NCBI GenBank assembly: GCA_031263835.1 | Contig: JAISEZ010000108.1 | Span: 1-10,528, forward strand | DNA: 10,528 bases | Source: Tannerella sp. | Lineage (GTDB): Bacteria > Bacteroidota > Bacteroidia > Bacteroidales > Tannerellaceae | Direction: 5' to 3' | Part shown: positions 1-7,552 of the stretch, one piece after another | Layout of the letters: every line of letters starts with the position of its first letter | Position numbering within the stretch: the stretch's first letter is position 1 | Made by a program: the position numbers and the translations under genes | Notes under the pieces: model-generated | Database searches by the model: none | The model's input: the letters and a program-made list of their open reading frames with translations, nothing else | Told to the model about the DNA's origin: nothing

Positions 1-1358
1 GTGTAAAGCCAGCGGTAGAAATCTTCGCCCAGCATTTCCCGCGTGACGTATCCGACATCCAGAAAGACGTTGCGCCACTGTCCGCCCTGTGCCTTGTGGC
101 AGGTGACGGCATACGCATATTTCACCTGCACGGCATTGTAGTAGGGGTCGACCTTGACCTTTTTCAGTTTGCCGGCCCGCGTCTTTTCGTCGGCGTAGCT
201 TTCCAGCACACTGAAAAACAGTTTGTCGCTCATCTCTTTGGACAGTGAGGGCGTCTCGCTTTGCAGCGTATCCGTCAAAATCCGCAGTTCGGCCTCCAGG
301 TCGTTGTCCTGAAAACGAACCCACACGTCGCAGAAACGGAACCCGTGCATCTCATACGTATGGCGCACGCGCAGCACTTCCACGGTTTCGCCGTTGGCAA
401 TAAAGTCCGTATCCTTCAACTGTTCCGTCCGGAAATAATTGTTCTTGACCACCATCAGCCGGTCGCCCGTGGAAATCTCCTCTTCCATGTACAAAATCCG
501 GTTCCGTATGCCGTTATTGTACAGGTTGGCGCGTTTGTTCGAACGGCAGACAATCACCGTTTCATCCACTCCGTCCCGGTCATACGCCGAGGAGATGGTT
601 TCAATCAACTCGTCGCCGCCGATTTTCTTCACGTCGGCAAAGCCGGAAAGGCGCAGTGCGGGATAATCGTCGAGCCGGCGCGCCTGCAGGCATTGCCGTA
701 TCAGGGTGGCGTTGAACAGGATGCCGGAGTCTTCGCTTTGACGGGCGACCCGGGTCAGCTGGATTTCATGCGCCTGCAACCGGTATCCGCGCAGGTAATC
801 GACGTTGAGGGCGGGACTTTCAAGCTGCGACACGGGCGGCAACTGCGCCGCATCGCCCATCAGAATCAGCCGGCAGCGTTCGCCGCTGTAAACATAGCGA
901 ATCAGGTCGTCCAGCAACCCGCTGTTTCCGAATGCCCGGTTTCCGGCCGTGTCGTTGGAAATCATGGAAGCCTCATCCACAAAAAACAGCGTGTCTCCAT
1001 GCAGGTTGTCGGCCGGTGAAAAGCCGTCAAACTCGTTGGAAAAAGCCTTCTTCCGGTAAATCTTCCGGTGAATCGTAAAGGCGTTCTGCCCGGCATACCG
1101 GGAAAAGACCTTGGCCGCCCGTCCGGTCGGCGCCATCAGCATGTTCTTCTGCTGAAATTCGTTCAAGGCTCTCACCGTGGCGCCAATCAGCGACGTTTTT
1201 CCCGTCCCGGCATATCCTTTCAGCAACAGTACGCTGCGAGGTTCTTCCGAAAGCAAAAAATCAGCCACTTGACGGATAGCGGCAGTCTGTTCTTCCGTCG
1301 GTTGAAAGGGGAAAAAACGGGCGATTTTGCCGGAAATAAAATTATTTCTCATTGCCAT
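1..1358 (-). CDS. RecD-like superfamily 1 DNA helicase / AAA ATPase, 3' end off the window
   Basis: The minus strand encodes 452 residues from the ATG at 1358 without a stop; the C-terminus lies beyond base 1. Superfamily 1 helicase motifs are in order: Walker A GYAGTGKTS (about 48-56), motif Ia PTGRAAKVF (about 77-85), Walker B FFVDEASM (about 125-132), motif III GDAAQLPPV (about 168-176), LTRVARQ (about 201-207), and near the end VTCHKAQGGQW (about 418-428), the UvrD_C_2-type motif of RecD enzymes. It should couple ATP hydrolysis to DNA unwinding in the cytoplasm during repair or recombination. Family members of this compact type, from memory, run a little over 450 residues, so probably only a short tail is missing. 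An alternative start is the ATG at 1352. No RecB or RecC is nearby, so I do not call it RecD proper. It is transcribed divergently from the next gene. Confidence 0.93.
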   Translation of the reverse strand, partial: MAMRNNFISGKIARFFPFQPTEEQTAAIRQVADFLLSEEPRSVLLLKGYAGTGKTSLIGATVRALNEFQQKNMLMAPTGRAAKVFSRYAGQNAFTIHRKIYRKKAFSNEFDGFSPADNLHGDTLFFVDEASMISNDTAGNRAFGNSGLLDDLIRYVYSGERCRLILMGDAAQLPPVSQLESPALNVDYLRGYRLQAHEIQLTRVARQSEDSGILFNATLIRQCLQARRLDDYPALRLSGFADVKKIGGDELIETISSAYDRDGVDETVIVCRSNKRANLYNNGIRNRILYMEEEISTGDRLMVVKNNYFRTEQLKDTDFIANGETVEVLRVRHTYEMHGFRFCDVWVRFQDNDLEAELRILTDTLQSETPSLSKEMSDKLFFSVLESYADEKTRAGKLKKVKVDPYYNAVQVKYAYAVTCHKAQGGQWRNVFLDVGYVTREMLGEDFYRWLY

Positions 1359-1404
1359 GTAATTATTTTGGGCGATAAAGTTAGTGCATTAAAATATTCT
1401 TTTC

Positions 1405-1412
1405 TATATTTG
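1405..1412 (+). promoter_or_regulatory. Bacteroidetes-type -7 promoter box
   Basis: TATATTTG matches the Bacteroidetes sigma-ABfr -7 consensus TAnnTTTG exactly and lies 44 bases before the start codon at 1457, in the divergent intergenic gap. No clear TTTG -33 box sits at the usual 19-21 base spacing, so the call rests on the -7 box and its position. It would drive the gene at 1457 and probably the DUF3822 and rsmD genes after it. Confidence 0.55.
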
Positions 1413-1456
1413 CAGCACAATTATTTGAAGAAATAAATCAAAAAAGAAAATATGAT

Positions 1457-2089
1457 ATGAGGATTACACTGAGAGTATTATTGGTTGGAGCCATTCTGTT
1501 GCTGACGTACATGTGCTATCGCAGCATTATGAGTTCGATGGAGTTCGATGCGGAACGGGCTTTACGCGAGGCCGCGATTCAGGCACGCCTGATTGACATC
1601 CGGAAAGCGCAGATTGAGTACAAAAACGTATTCGGCACACATGCCGGGAGTTTTGAAGAATTGAACAAATTCTTGAAGGAAACGAAACTGCCGTTTGTAC
1701 TTAAGGAAGGAGAGTTGACGGACGAGCAGCTGGAAAAGGGCATGAAGGAAAAGGATGCCATCAAGCTGGGCCTGATTAAGCGCGACACGCTGTGGGTACT
1801 GGCCAAAGACACCCTGTTCGGAGCGAATTACAACGTGGATTCGCTGGCGATTGTACCGGTAGCCGGTACCGATGCCCGTTTCTCGATGGATACGGCGACA
1901 CTGGCATCGAGTTCGGGTTACATGGTAAGGGTATTCGAAAGCGGCGTGAAATATGATGTGTACCTGAAAGACTTGAACCATCAGTTGCTGGTCAATCTGA
2001 AAGATGTGGCGACCAAGTTGGACAAGTACGACGGTTTGCGCGTCGGTTCGGTTACGGAAATCAATAACAACGCGGGTAACTGGGAGTAA
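1457..2089 (+). CDS. Membrane-anchored hypothetical protein, pilin-like N-terminal layout
   Basis: The protein has 210 residues and I recognise no named family. A hydrophobic segment at about residues 5-21 (VLLVGAILLLTYMC core) with basic residues before it suggests one N-terminal membrane anchor with the rest outside the cytoplasm. Residues 33-70 are helical and charged (ARLIDIRKAQIEYKNVFG, then SFEELNKFL). This resembles the layout of type II/IV pseudopilins: an N-terminal helix, then a Y..vFG..G.F.eL stretch. No prepilin peptidase site is evident, so the resemblance is an inference. The rest is a soluble domain rich in Asp and Lys. The start is fixed because the nearby ATG at 1452 runs straight into a stop. 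It ends 12 bases before DUF3822, so the two are probably cotranscribed. Confidence 0.85.
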   Translation: MRITLRVLLVGAILLLTYMCYRSIMSSMEFDAERALREAAIQARLIDIRKAQIEYKNVFGTHAGSFEELNKFLKETKLPFVLKEGELTDEQLEKGMKEKDAIKLGLIKRDTLWVLAKDTLFGANYNVDSLAIVPVAGTDARFSMDTATLASSSGYMVRVFESGVKYDVYLKDLNHQLLVNLKDVATKLDKYDGLRVGSVTEINNNAGNWE

Positions 2090-2101
2090 AGGCCACGCCT
2101 T

Positions 2102-2923
2102 ATGACGCTTCGCGTTCCTGATACGTTAACGGTTGATTGTGCGGAAAAGTATGCAGTGTCCATCCGGTTGTGGCCGGGTGGACTTTCTTTTGCCGGTCAT
2201 ATCCCGTCGGAAAAAGGCAGTTTCTTCTACACGGAAACGGCCTTCGACCCGGTCACGCCCTATCCGCAGGCGCTGAAGGACGCTTTCTTCGACCATGTTT
2301 TTTTCAGCTATCCCTACAAACATGCATGTGTCATATACGCCGGCAGCCTGTATGCGCTGGCGCCGAAGCCGGCTTTTGCGGAAGAGCGCGGGGAAACGCT
2401 GCTGTCGTTTATTTTCTCCGCTCCGGGACAGAAAATCCTTCACGAGCCGCTGCCCGCACTGGAGGCCGAAATGGTGTACAGTCTTCCGGAAAAAGTCCAT
2501 GCCTTCTGCTGCCGTTCGCTGATTCGTCCGCAATTCACCCATGCCCTCACGCCGGTGCTGCTCCGCTGGCGGGAACAGAACCTGTCCTGCTTCCGGAAAC
2601 AGCTGTACGCGTCGGTGCATGAGAACCTCATGGATGCGGCATGTTACGACCGGGGCACGCTGACGTTTCTCAATTCGTTCGACGCCGGAAACGCCGCCGA
2701 CCTCCTCTACTACCTGTTATATATATGGAAGCAAACGGGGATGGACCAGGAGGAAGACCGGCTGGTGCTTTTCGCGCCGGCGTCGCTGTACCGGGAGCTG
2801 AAGAAGACGTTGCGGAAATATGTGAATCACGTCGTGCCGGTCGAATCGCCCCGGACGGTGGCAGAATCAGGGACAACACCCGTCCCGCTGGATATAGTTT
2901 CCCTGTTCGGATGCGAATCATAA
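2102..2923 (+). CDS. DUF3822 family protein
   Basis: This 273-residue protein resembles the Bacteroidetes family DUF3822, of unknown function. No signal peptide or membrane segment is visible, so it is probably cytoplasmic. Recognisable blocks are YAVSIRLWPGGLSFAG near residue 17 and LTFLNSFDAGNAADLLYYLLYIWKQTG near 187-213. The pattern of strand blocks, then an N-x-F...A.DLLYYLLYI helix, then LVLFAPASLYRELKKTL, recalls the actin-like ATPase fold used by PilM/GspL proteins. That link is my inference and I see no clear phosphate-binding loop. It begins 12 bases after the membrane protein gene and its last 13 bases overlap rsmD in another frame, which implies one operon and probable translational coupling. 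Confidence 0.85.
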   Translation: MTLRVPDTLTVDCAEKYAVSIRLWPGGLSFAGHIPSEKGSFFYTETAFDPVTPYPQALKDAFFDHVFFSYPYKHACVIYAGSLYALAPKPAFAEERGETLLSFIFSAPGQKILHEPLPALEAEMVYSLPEKVHAFCCRSLIRPQFTHALTPVLLRWREQNLSCFRKQLYASVHENLMDAACYDRGTLTFLNSFDAGNAADLLYYLLYIWKQTGMDQEEDRLVLFAPASLYRELKKTLRKYVNHVVPVESPRTVAESGTTPVPLDIVSLFGCES

Positions 2924-3450
2924 GAGGCATATACGGTCGTCGCAGGTTCCGGATTCCCCCGTCGTTCAGCGCCCGTCCGACGACGGACTTCGCGAAGGAG
3001 AATCTGTTCAATGTCCTTGACAACCTGACGGACTGGGACGGCATGAGGGCGCTGGACCTGTTCGCCGGCACGGGAAGCATCGCGTTTGAGATGCTGTCGC
3101 GCGGCTGCCGGCAGGTGACGGCCGTGGAACTGAATCCTGTTCATGCGTCGTTTATCCGGAAAGTGGCCGGCGAGTTGCGGACGGAAGCGCTGGAACTGAT
3201 ACGCGGAGACGTGTTTCGCTATCTGCGTTCCGCGTCCGGACGGGGAACTTTTGACCTTATCTTCGCCGACCCGCCCTATTCGCTGAAGGAACTGCCGGAA
3301 CTGCCCCGGCTGATTGGGGACGGCAAATGGCTTCGCGAGGGAGGTCTCTTTGTGCTGGAACATTCCGGGGCGTACGATTTTTCCGCTTTTCCGCAGTTCT
3401 GTCAGAAAAGGGTGTACGGCTCCGTGAATTTCAGTTTTTTCAAATCATAA
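2911..3450 (+). CDS. rsmD: 16S rRNA (guanine966-N2)-methyltransferase RsmD
   Basis: The 179-residue product matches RsmD in length and motifs. The family transfers a methyl group from S-adenosylmethionine to N2 of G966 in 16S rRNA during assembly of the small ribosomal subunit. The N-terminal MRIIRGIYGRRRF is the usual RsmD opening with a basic RNA-binding stretch, followed by RPTTDFAKENLFNVL. The SAM-binding motif I is LDLFAGTGSIAFEMLSRG (about 48-65), the acidic post-I residue is in VTAVELN, and the catalytic motif IV is ADPPY (about 114-118). The reading frame is open upstream to 2641, but that extension lies inside DUF3822 and the RsmD signature begins at 2911, so I chose that start. The 13-base overlap suggests coupled translation. 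Confidence 0.95.
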   Translation: MRIIRGIYGRRRFRIPPSFSARPTTDFAKENLFNVLDNLTDWDGMRALDLFAGTGSIAFEMLSRGCRQVTAVELNPVHASFIRKVAGELRTEALELIRGDVFRYLRSASGRGTFDLIFADPPYSLKELPELPRLIGDGKWLREGGLFVLEHSGAYDFSAFPQFCQKRVYGSVNFSFFKS

Positions 3451-3482
3451 TCATAATCCTAACTATAAATAATAATGTAAAG

Positions 3483-5285
3483 ATGAAAAAAAGAATCGGT
3501 AATCTATGGAAAATGGCCGCACTGGCGGTCATTACGGCAGGTGGCTTTCAGTGTGTCACGGAAACCTCGCCGGAAAGTGTGTTTGAAATCAACGGCATGC
3601 AGGCGGAACGGCTGGGACGCGGCCTGGTGGCGTTTGCAAGGGCGGATACGTCGATTTATCTTGGCTGGCGACTGCTGGCCGACGATCCGGACGATATTGC
3701 GTTCAACCTGTATCGCAGGATCATCGGCGCCGTGCCCGACAATGACTGGGTAAAGGTCAACAGCGAACCGATCACCGGCAGTACGAACTACGTGGACAAG
3801 GGCTCAGACTATGATTTCCTGGAAGGAAACAGTCCCAAGATTCACGAAGCGCACCGCTACAGGGTGACAAAAATCGTTGACGGCAAAGAGGAGGAGATGC
3901 CCGGCGGAGAAACGTTCGTGTTCTTTATGCTGGGCGACCATAACTATCACTCCATCCTGCTGAACGATCCCAAGAGCAGTGTCGGCAAGGTGGGCATCGG
4001 CGATCTGGACGGCGACGGAGCCTACGACTTTGTGGTGCTGCTGAATCCGTTGCAGTATGTTGATCCCGGCACGTGCGAGGACTGCTGGTATCGCAGCCGC
4101 GACACCTACAAGCTGGAAGCCTACAGTTCCACCGGCAAGTTCCTCTGGCGCCACGACATGGGCTGGGCAATCGAGACGGGCCTCTGGCTCGCGCCTTTCA
4201 TGGTATACGACCTGGACGGCGACGGCAGGGCCGAGGTTTACGTCAAGGCCGGCGAGGGCGACCCGCGCGAGCTGGACGGACACGTGGTGAGCGGGCCGGA
4301 ATATCTGCTCAAGCTGGACGGCGAAACGGGGAAAGTATTGCAAAAGCGTCCCTATATCCCGCGAAACATCGAAAAACAGCGGAGCTACGACTGGACAAGC
4401 CGCAATTTCATGAGTCTGGCATACCTCGACGGAAAGCGTCCCAGCCTGCTGATGCAGCGGGGAAACTACGGCATCATCAAGATAGAGGCCATGGACAGGA
4501 ACCTGAAGACGGAATGGATGTTTGAAAGCACGGGTGAATACGAAAACTGCTGGGGAGGCGGGGGTCACAACATCCGGATTGCCGACATTGACGGCGACGG
4601 CAGGGACGAGATTATTCCCGGTACGTTCGCGCTGGACGACAACGGCAAGCCTCTGTGGAGTTTGAAACTGTATCACAACGATGGCAGCGAGGTGACCGAC
4701 ATCGACCCCGACCGTCCGGGACTGGAGATTTTCTACAACATCGAGAGCCGCCTTCCCCGTAACGGCCTCTGTCTGGTAGATGCCGCGACGGGGAAGTTCC
4801 TGATGGAATATGACCAGCCGACCGAGCATGTGCACAATCAGGCTACTGTGGCCGACTGGGATCCGGCGCATCCCGGCATGGAACTCTGGTGCGGCCCGGA
4901 CAGGGGCGACCCGGAACAGCGTCCATTTCTGTTTTCCGCCAAGGGCGAACGCCTGTCGGATTCGTTCTGGCTGCCCGGTTCTCCCGTATGGTGGGACGAC
5001 GACGAATACAAGGAACTGGCTTCCGACGGCAAAGTATTCAAGTTTGGCGGCGACACGCTGCAATGGAACGCCGGCGACGGCATACCCGTCGACCTTTTCG
5101 GCGACTGGCGCGAGGAAATGCTCGCCTTCCCGCAGGGCGAGATACGGATTTATTCCACCCTCCTGCCGGCCAAAAACAGGAAAGTATGTCTGATGCAGGA
5201 CCACCAGTACCGGATGGGCGTAGCCGCGTTCTCCGTCGGATACAGCACGGAACCGCAACTGGGACGCAATCACGCACGACCCTGA
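3483..5285 (+). CDS. Rhamnogalacturonan lyase, polysaccharide lyase family 11-like
   Basis: The product has 600 residues. Family PL11 cleaves the rhamnose-galacturonic acid backbone of rhamnogalacturonan I by beta-elimination. The N-terminal block ERLGRGLVAF...YLGWRLLADDPDDIAFNLYR (about 42-78) is the typical beta-sandwich start of PL11 proteins. The remainder forms the beta-propeller with calcium loops DLDGDG (174-179 and 243-248) and DIDGDG (368-373). The late motif MQDHQYRMGVA (about 571-581) is a PL11 signature region. A hydrophobic export signal lies at about residues 8-22. Cys24 could make it a lipoprotein, but the residues before it (GFQ) are not a canonical lipobox. It begins 32 bases after rsmD; the frame is open back to 3327, but that part lies within rsmD. 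Length fits the family; the last 15 or so residues diverge from what I expect. Confidence 0.9.
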   Translation: MKKRIGNLWKMAALAVITAGGFQCVTETSPESVFEINGMQAERLGRGLVAFARADTSIYLGWRLLADDPDDIAFNLYRRIIGAVPDNDWVKVNSEPITGSTNYVDKGSDYDFLEGNSPKIHEAHRYRVTKIVDGKEEEMPGGETFVFFMLGDHNYHSILLNDPKSSVGKVGIGDLDGDGAYDFVVLLNPLQYVDPGTCEDCWYRSRDTYKLEAYSSTGKFLWRHDMGWAIETGLWLAPFMVYDLDGDGRAEVYVKAGEGDPRELDGHVVSGPEYLLKLDGETGKVLQKRPYIPRNIEKQRSYDWTSRNFMSLAYLDGKRPSLLMQRGNYGIIKIEAMDRNLKTEWMFESTGEYENCWGGGGHNIRIADIDGDGRDEIIPGTFALDDNGKPLWSLKLYHNDGSEVTDIDPDRPGLEIFYNIESRLPRNGLCLVDAATGKFLMEYDQPTEHVHNQATVADWDPAHPGMELWCGPDRGDPEQRPFLFSAKGERLSDSFWLPGSPVWWDDDEYKELASDGKVFKFGGDTLQWNAGDGIPVDLFGDWREEMLAFPQGEIRIYSTLLPAKNRKVCLMQDHQYRMGVAAFSVGYSTEPQLGRNHARP

Positions 5286-5321
5286 AAACCTGAAAAGGTG
5301 AGAATGCTGCATTCCGTCCGG

Positions 5322-5386
5322 CTCCCGGACATTCGGAATTCAGTTTGGATTCCGTCTGTCCGGCAATCCGGCCGGGAGAGGCCCTT
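5322..5386 (+). terminator. Probable intrinsic terminator after the PL11 gene
   Basis: A long imperfect stem-loop starts 36 bases after the PL11 stop codon. The outer arms are CTCCCGG (5322-5328) and CCGGGAG (5372-5378). An alternative inner stem pairs GGACA (5327-5331) with TGTCC (5357-5361) and CGGAAT (5334-5339) with ATTCCG (5349-5354). A short T run (5384-5387) follows. The weak T run lowers confidence. If real, it separates transcription of the two lyase genes. Confidence 0.5.
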
Positions 5387-5395
5387 TTAGAAAAA

Positions 5396-5530
5396 TAATT
5401 ATACTGCACGCGGCATGGTTTTGTGCATTGATCCAACAGTCATTCCCGCCGGAAACCCTTGAATCTTTGAATGATTGAATCTTTGAATTTTATATCCATA
5501 CACAAAACCATGCCGCGCAAAGTATAATTA
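5396..5530. mobile_element. MITE-like element with 33-bp terminal inverted repeats
   Basis: The left end 5396-5428 and the reverse complement of the right end 5498-5530 agree at 29 of 33 positions, sharing TAATTATACT and the 17-base core CGCGGCATGGTTTTGTG. The 69 bases between encode nothing and include a tandem repeat. The ends plus part of the interior recur in reverse orientation at 8366-8452, and one end recurs alone at 8541-8570, so this is a dispersed family rather than a one-off hairpin. The size and structure fit a non-autonomous miniature transposable element. No clear target-site duplication is visible and no matching transposase is in the window. It ends 12 bases before the start codon of the next lyase, so it probably occupies or supplies part of that gene's control region. 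Confidence 0.65.
5459..5490. repeat. Two tandem 16-bp AT-rich units
   Basis: Two adjacent 16-base units begin with TTGAATCTTTGAAT (14 of 16 bases identical) inside the inverted-repeat element. The same motif recurs on the other strand at 8371-8390, within the truncated copy, where the unit number differs. This suggests slippage in a family-specific repeat. Confidence 0.8.
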
Positions 5531-5542
5531 AATACAGAAAAC

Positions 5543-7480
5543 ATGATGAGATTATTTTATTTATCGGGTATCGTTTTATTGATATCCACGAATTTATTTG
5601 CTGCCGAAGAGCGCAATCTGCTCGAGAACAGCATCACGAAAGACCGGTTGTCGCAAACGCTGGCCAAAGGTACGGAGTGGGTTTCGTTTCCCGCCTACCA
5701 CGACCGGCAGGCATGGGAATCGCTTCCCGTCGACGTGCGCGCCGCTATCGTCCGTCAGGGCGAAGAGGCCCTCCAGTGCAACTGGCCTGTCATTACGGCG
5801 ACCGACTATCTGGAATTTATGCGTAGCGGCGACCGTATCACAGAGCGACCGCAGGGTGAACGCATGCAGGCGCTCCGCAAACTTGCCATGGCCGAACTGA
5901 TTGAAGGTAAAGGCCGTTTTATCGATCCGCTTGTGAACGGCGTATGGGCGGTCTGCGAACAGTCCACATGGGTAGCGTCCGCCCATCTCCCCCTGCAGAA
6001 AATAAACACCGGACTGCCCGATCCCGACGATATTATCATTGACCTGACCTCGGGCGACGTTGGAGCGATGCTGTCGTGGATACACTATTTCTTTGCAGCC
6101 GAGTTCGACAGGGTAAGCCCGCTGGTTTCGGAAGTGATTCGCCGGAATATCCGGACGCGCATTCTGGAGCCGTATTACGCACGCAACGATTTCTGGTGGC
6201 TGGGTTTCAGGGAGGGTACGGTCAATAACTGGAACGTCTGGGTAAATCACAATGTGATGCAGTGTATCCTTTTGATAGAAACCGACCACGCCAGACGAAC
6301 GGACAATATCTACAAAACGATGCGCTCCATAGACCGGTTTATTAACTTCTATCCCGACGACGGGGGTTGCGACGAAGGCCCAACCTACTGGGGACATGCT
6401 GGCGGCAAGCTGTTTGAAGGCCTTGAACTGCTGTATCTGGCTACGAACGGGAACGTGAACGTTTACGAAAATGAGCTGATCAAAAACATCGGGCGGTACA
6501 TTTACCGCGCGTATATCGGCGATCCCTTTTTCGTGAACTTTGCCGATGCGGGTGCAAAGGGCGGCATACGCGACGGAGTGGTTTACCGCTACGGGAAAGC
6601 CATCGGGGATGAGGTCATGCAGGGCTTCGGCGCGTTCTATGCGCAGAAAAGGAATCTGCCGGCAAATCCTCCGGGCGAATCTGTGGAAGCATCCATCCGG
6701 ATTCTGTTCGACGCGAGAGAAATGATGGAAGCCAAAAGCGTTGAGCCGCTGATCGGCGAATGCTGGTTGCCGGGTACCCAGTATGCCGCCGCCCGCGACA
6801 GGGCCGGTAGCCGCAAGGGGTTTTTCTTTGCGGCAAAAGGCGGATACAATGATGAAAGTCACAACCATAATGATGTGGGGACGTGCATCCTGTATTACAA
6901 TGGCACTCCGGTACTGATTGATGTCGGGGTAGGTACCTACACGCGGCAAACGTTCAGCGACGAGCGTTATTCCATCTGGACCATGCAGTCGGGTTATCAC
7001 AACCTGCCGGCGATTAACGGCGCCGACCAAAAGTACGGGAAACAGTATGCGGCGCGCAAGGCTGCGTTTAAATCCAGCGCAGGAACGGTCGAATTTTCGG
7101 TAGATATTGCCGGAGCCTATCCCGAAGAAGCGAACGTGAAGACCTGGAAACGCAGTTATACGTTGCAGCGGGGCAAGTCGTTTACCGTCGGCGACCGTTA
7201 CGAACTGACGGAAAACAACGGAGGCAACTCGCTGCATTTTATGACTTCATGCAGGGTGTCGATCGTTAAGCCGGGCATTATCGTGTTTGAGGGCGACGGC
7301 TTTTCACTGGAAATGTCGTACAATGCATCGAAGATCACCGCGCGAACGGAAGAAATCGAGCTGACGGACAACGCACTGAAAAATGCCTGGGGCAACCGGA
7401 TTACACGTCTCCAGCTGAACTTCACCGACAAGAACCTGAGCGGCTCAAACAGCCTGACCGTCAAACCGAAAACGAGATGA
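5543..7480 (+). CDS. Exported heparinase II/III-like polysaccharide lyase
   Basis: The product has 645 residues. A clean signal peptide (residues 1-20, ending STNLFA before AEERN) indicates export. The architecture is that of heparinase II/III and related alginate-type lyases: an N-terminal alpha/alpha toroid (to about residue 390) and a C-terminal beta-sandwich. Likely catalytic residues are Asn235 and His236 in WVNHNVM, Tyr282 in DEGPTYWGH, and His440 or His442 in ESHNHNDVGT; this Asn/His-Tyr-His arrangement fits beta-elimination on uronic-acid polysaccharides. I cannot fix the CAZy family (PL15, PL17, PL21 or PL33-type are possible), so the substrate stays open. The neighbouring PL11 gene suggests an acidic plant glycan, but glycosaminoglycan or gellan-like substrates cannot be excluded. 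The start is chosen from the signal peptide; Met2 is an equally possible start. The upstream gap is filled mostly by the inverted-repeat element. Confidence 0.88.
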   Translation: MMRLFYLSGIVLLISTNLFAAEERNLLENSITKDRLSQTLAKGTEWVSFPAYHDRQAWESLPVDVRAAIVRQGEEALQCNWPVITATDYLEFMRSGDRITERPQGERMQALRKLAMAELIEGKGRFIDPLVNGVWAVCEQSTWVASAHLPLQKINTGLPDPDDIIIDLTSGDVGAMLSWIHYFFAAEFDRVSPLVSEVIRRNIRTRILEPYYARNDFWWLGFREGTVNNWNVWVNHNVMQCILLIETDHARRTDNIYKTMRSIDRFINFYPDDGGCDEGPTYWGHAGGKLFEGLELLYLATNGNVNVYENELIKNIGRYIYRAYIGDPFFVNFADAGAKGGIRDGVVYRYGKAIGDEVMQGFGAFYAQKRNLPANPPGESVEASIRILFDAREMMEAKSVEPLIGECWLPGTQYAAARDRAGSRKGFFFAAKGGYNDESHNHNDVGTCILYYNGTPVLIDVGVGTYTRQTFSDERYSIWTMQSGYHNLPAINGADQKYGKQYAARKAAFKSSAGTVEFSVDIAGAYPEEANVKTWKRSYTLQRGKSFTVGDRYELTENNGGNSLHFMTSCRVSIVKPGIIVFEGDGFSLEMSYNASKITARTEEIELTDNALKNAWGNRITRLQLNFTDKNLSGSNSLTVKPKTR

Positions 7481-7552
7481 CGGATGAGAGGGTGCAGGGA
7501 AGCGATTAGTGGTTAGTGATTAATGATTAATGCGAATCAGTAGTAGCGACCA

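Noticed and set aside
261..1436. Plus-strand open frames of 252 and 122 codons
   Set aside because: They are antisense to the helicase, whose motifs are unmistakable on the minus strand; their translations resemble nothing.
2641..2910. 90-residue N-terminal extension of RsmD
   Set aside because: It lies within the DUF3822 gene in another frame, and the RsmD signature starts exactly at the ATG at 2911.
3327..3482. 52-residue N-terminal extension of the PL11 lyase
   Set aside because: It overlaps the end of rsmD and would bury the export signal that begins at the ATG at 3483.
3804..5312. 502-codon minus-strand open frame
   Set aside because: It is the shadow of the PL11 gene, explained by its codon bias; no start context or protein family.
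5396..5530. Reading the inverted repeat simply as a transcription terminator
   Set aside because: The 33-bp arms are separated by 69 bases with no T run after them, and the sequence recurs elsewhere as a family.
5594..7237. 547-codon minus-strand open frame
   Set aside because: It is the shadow of the heparinase-like lyase; the plus-strand protein has a signal peptide and catalytic motifs.
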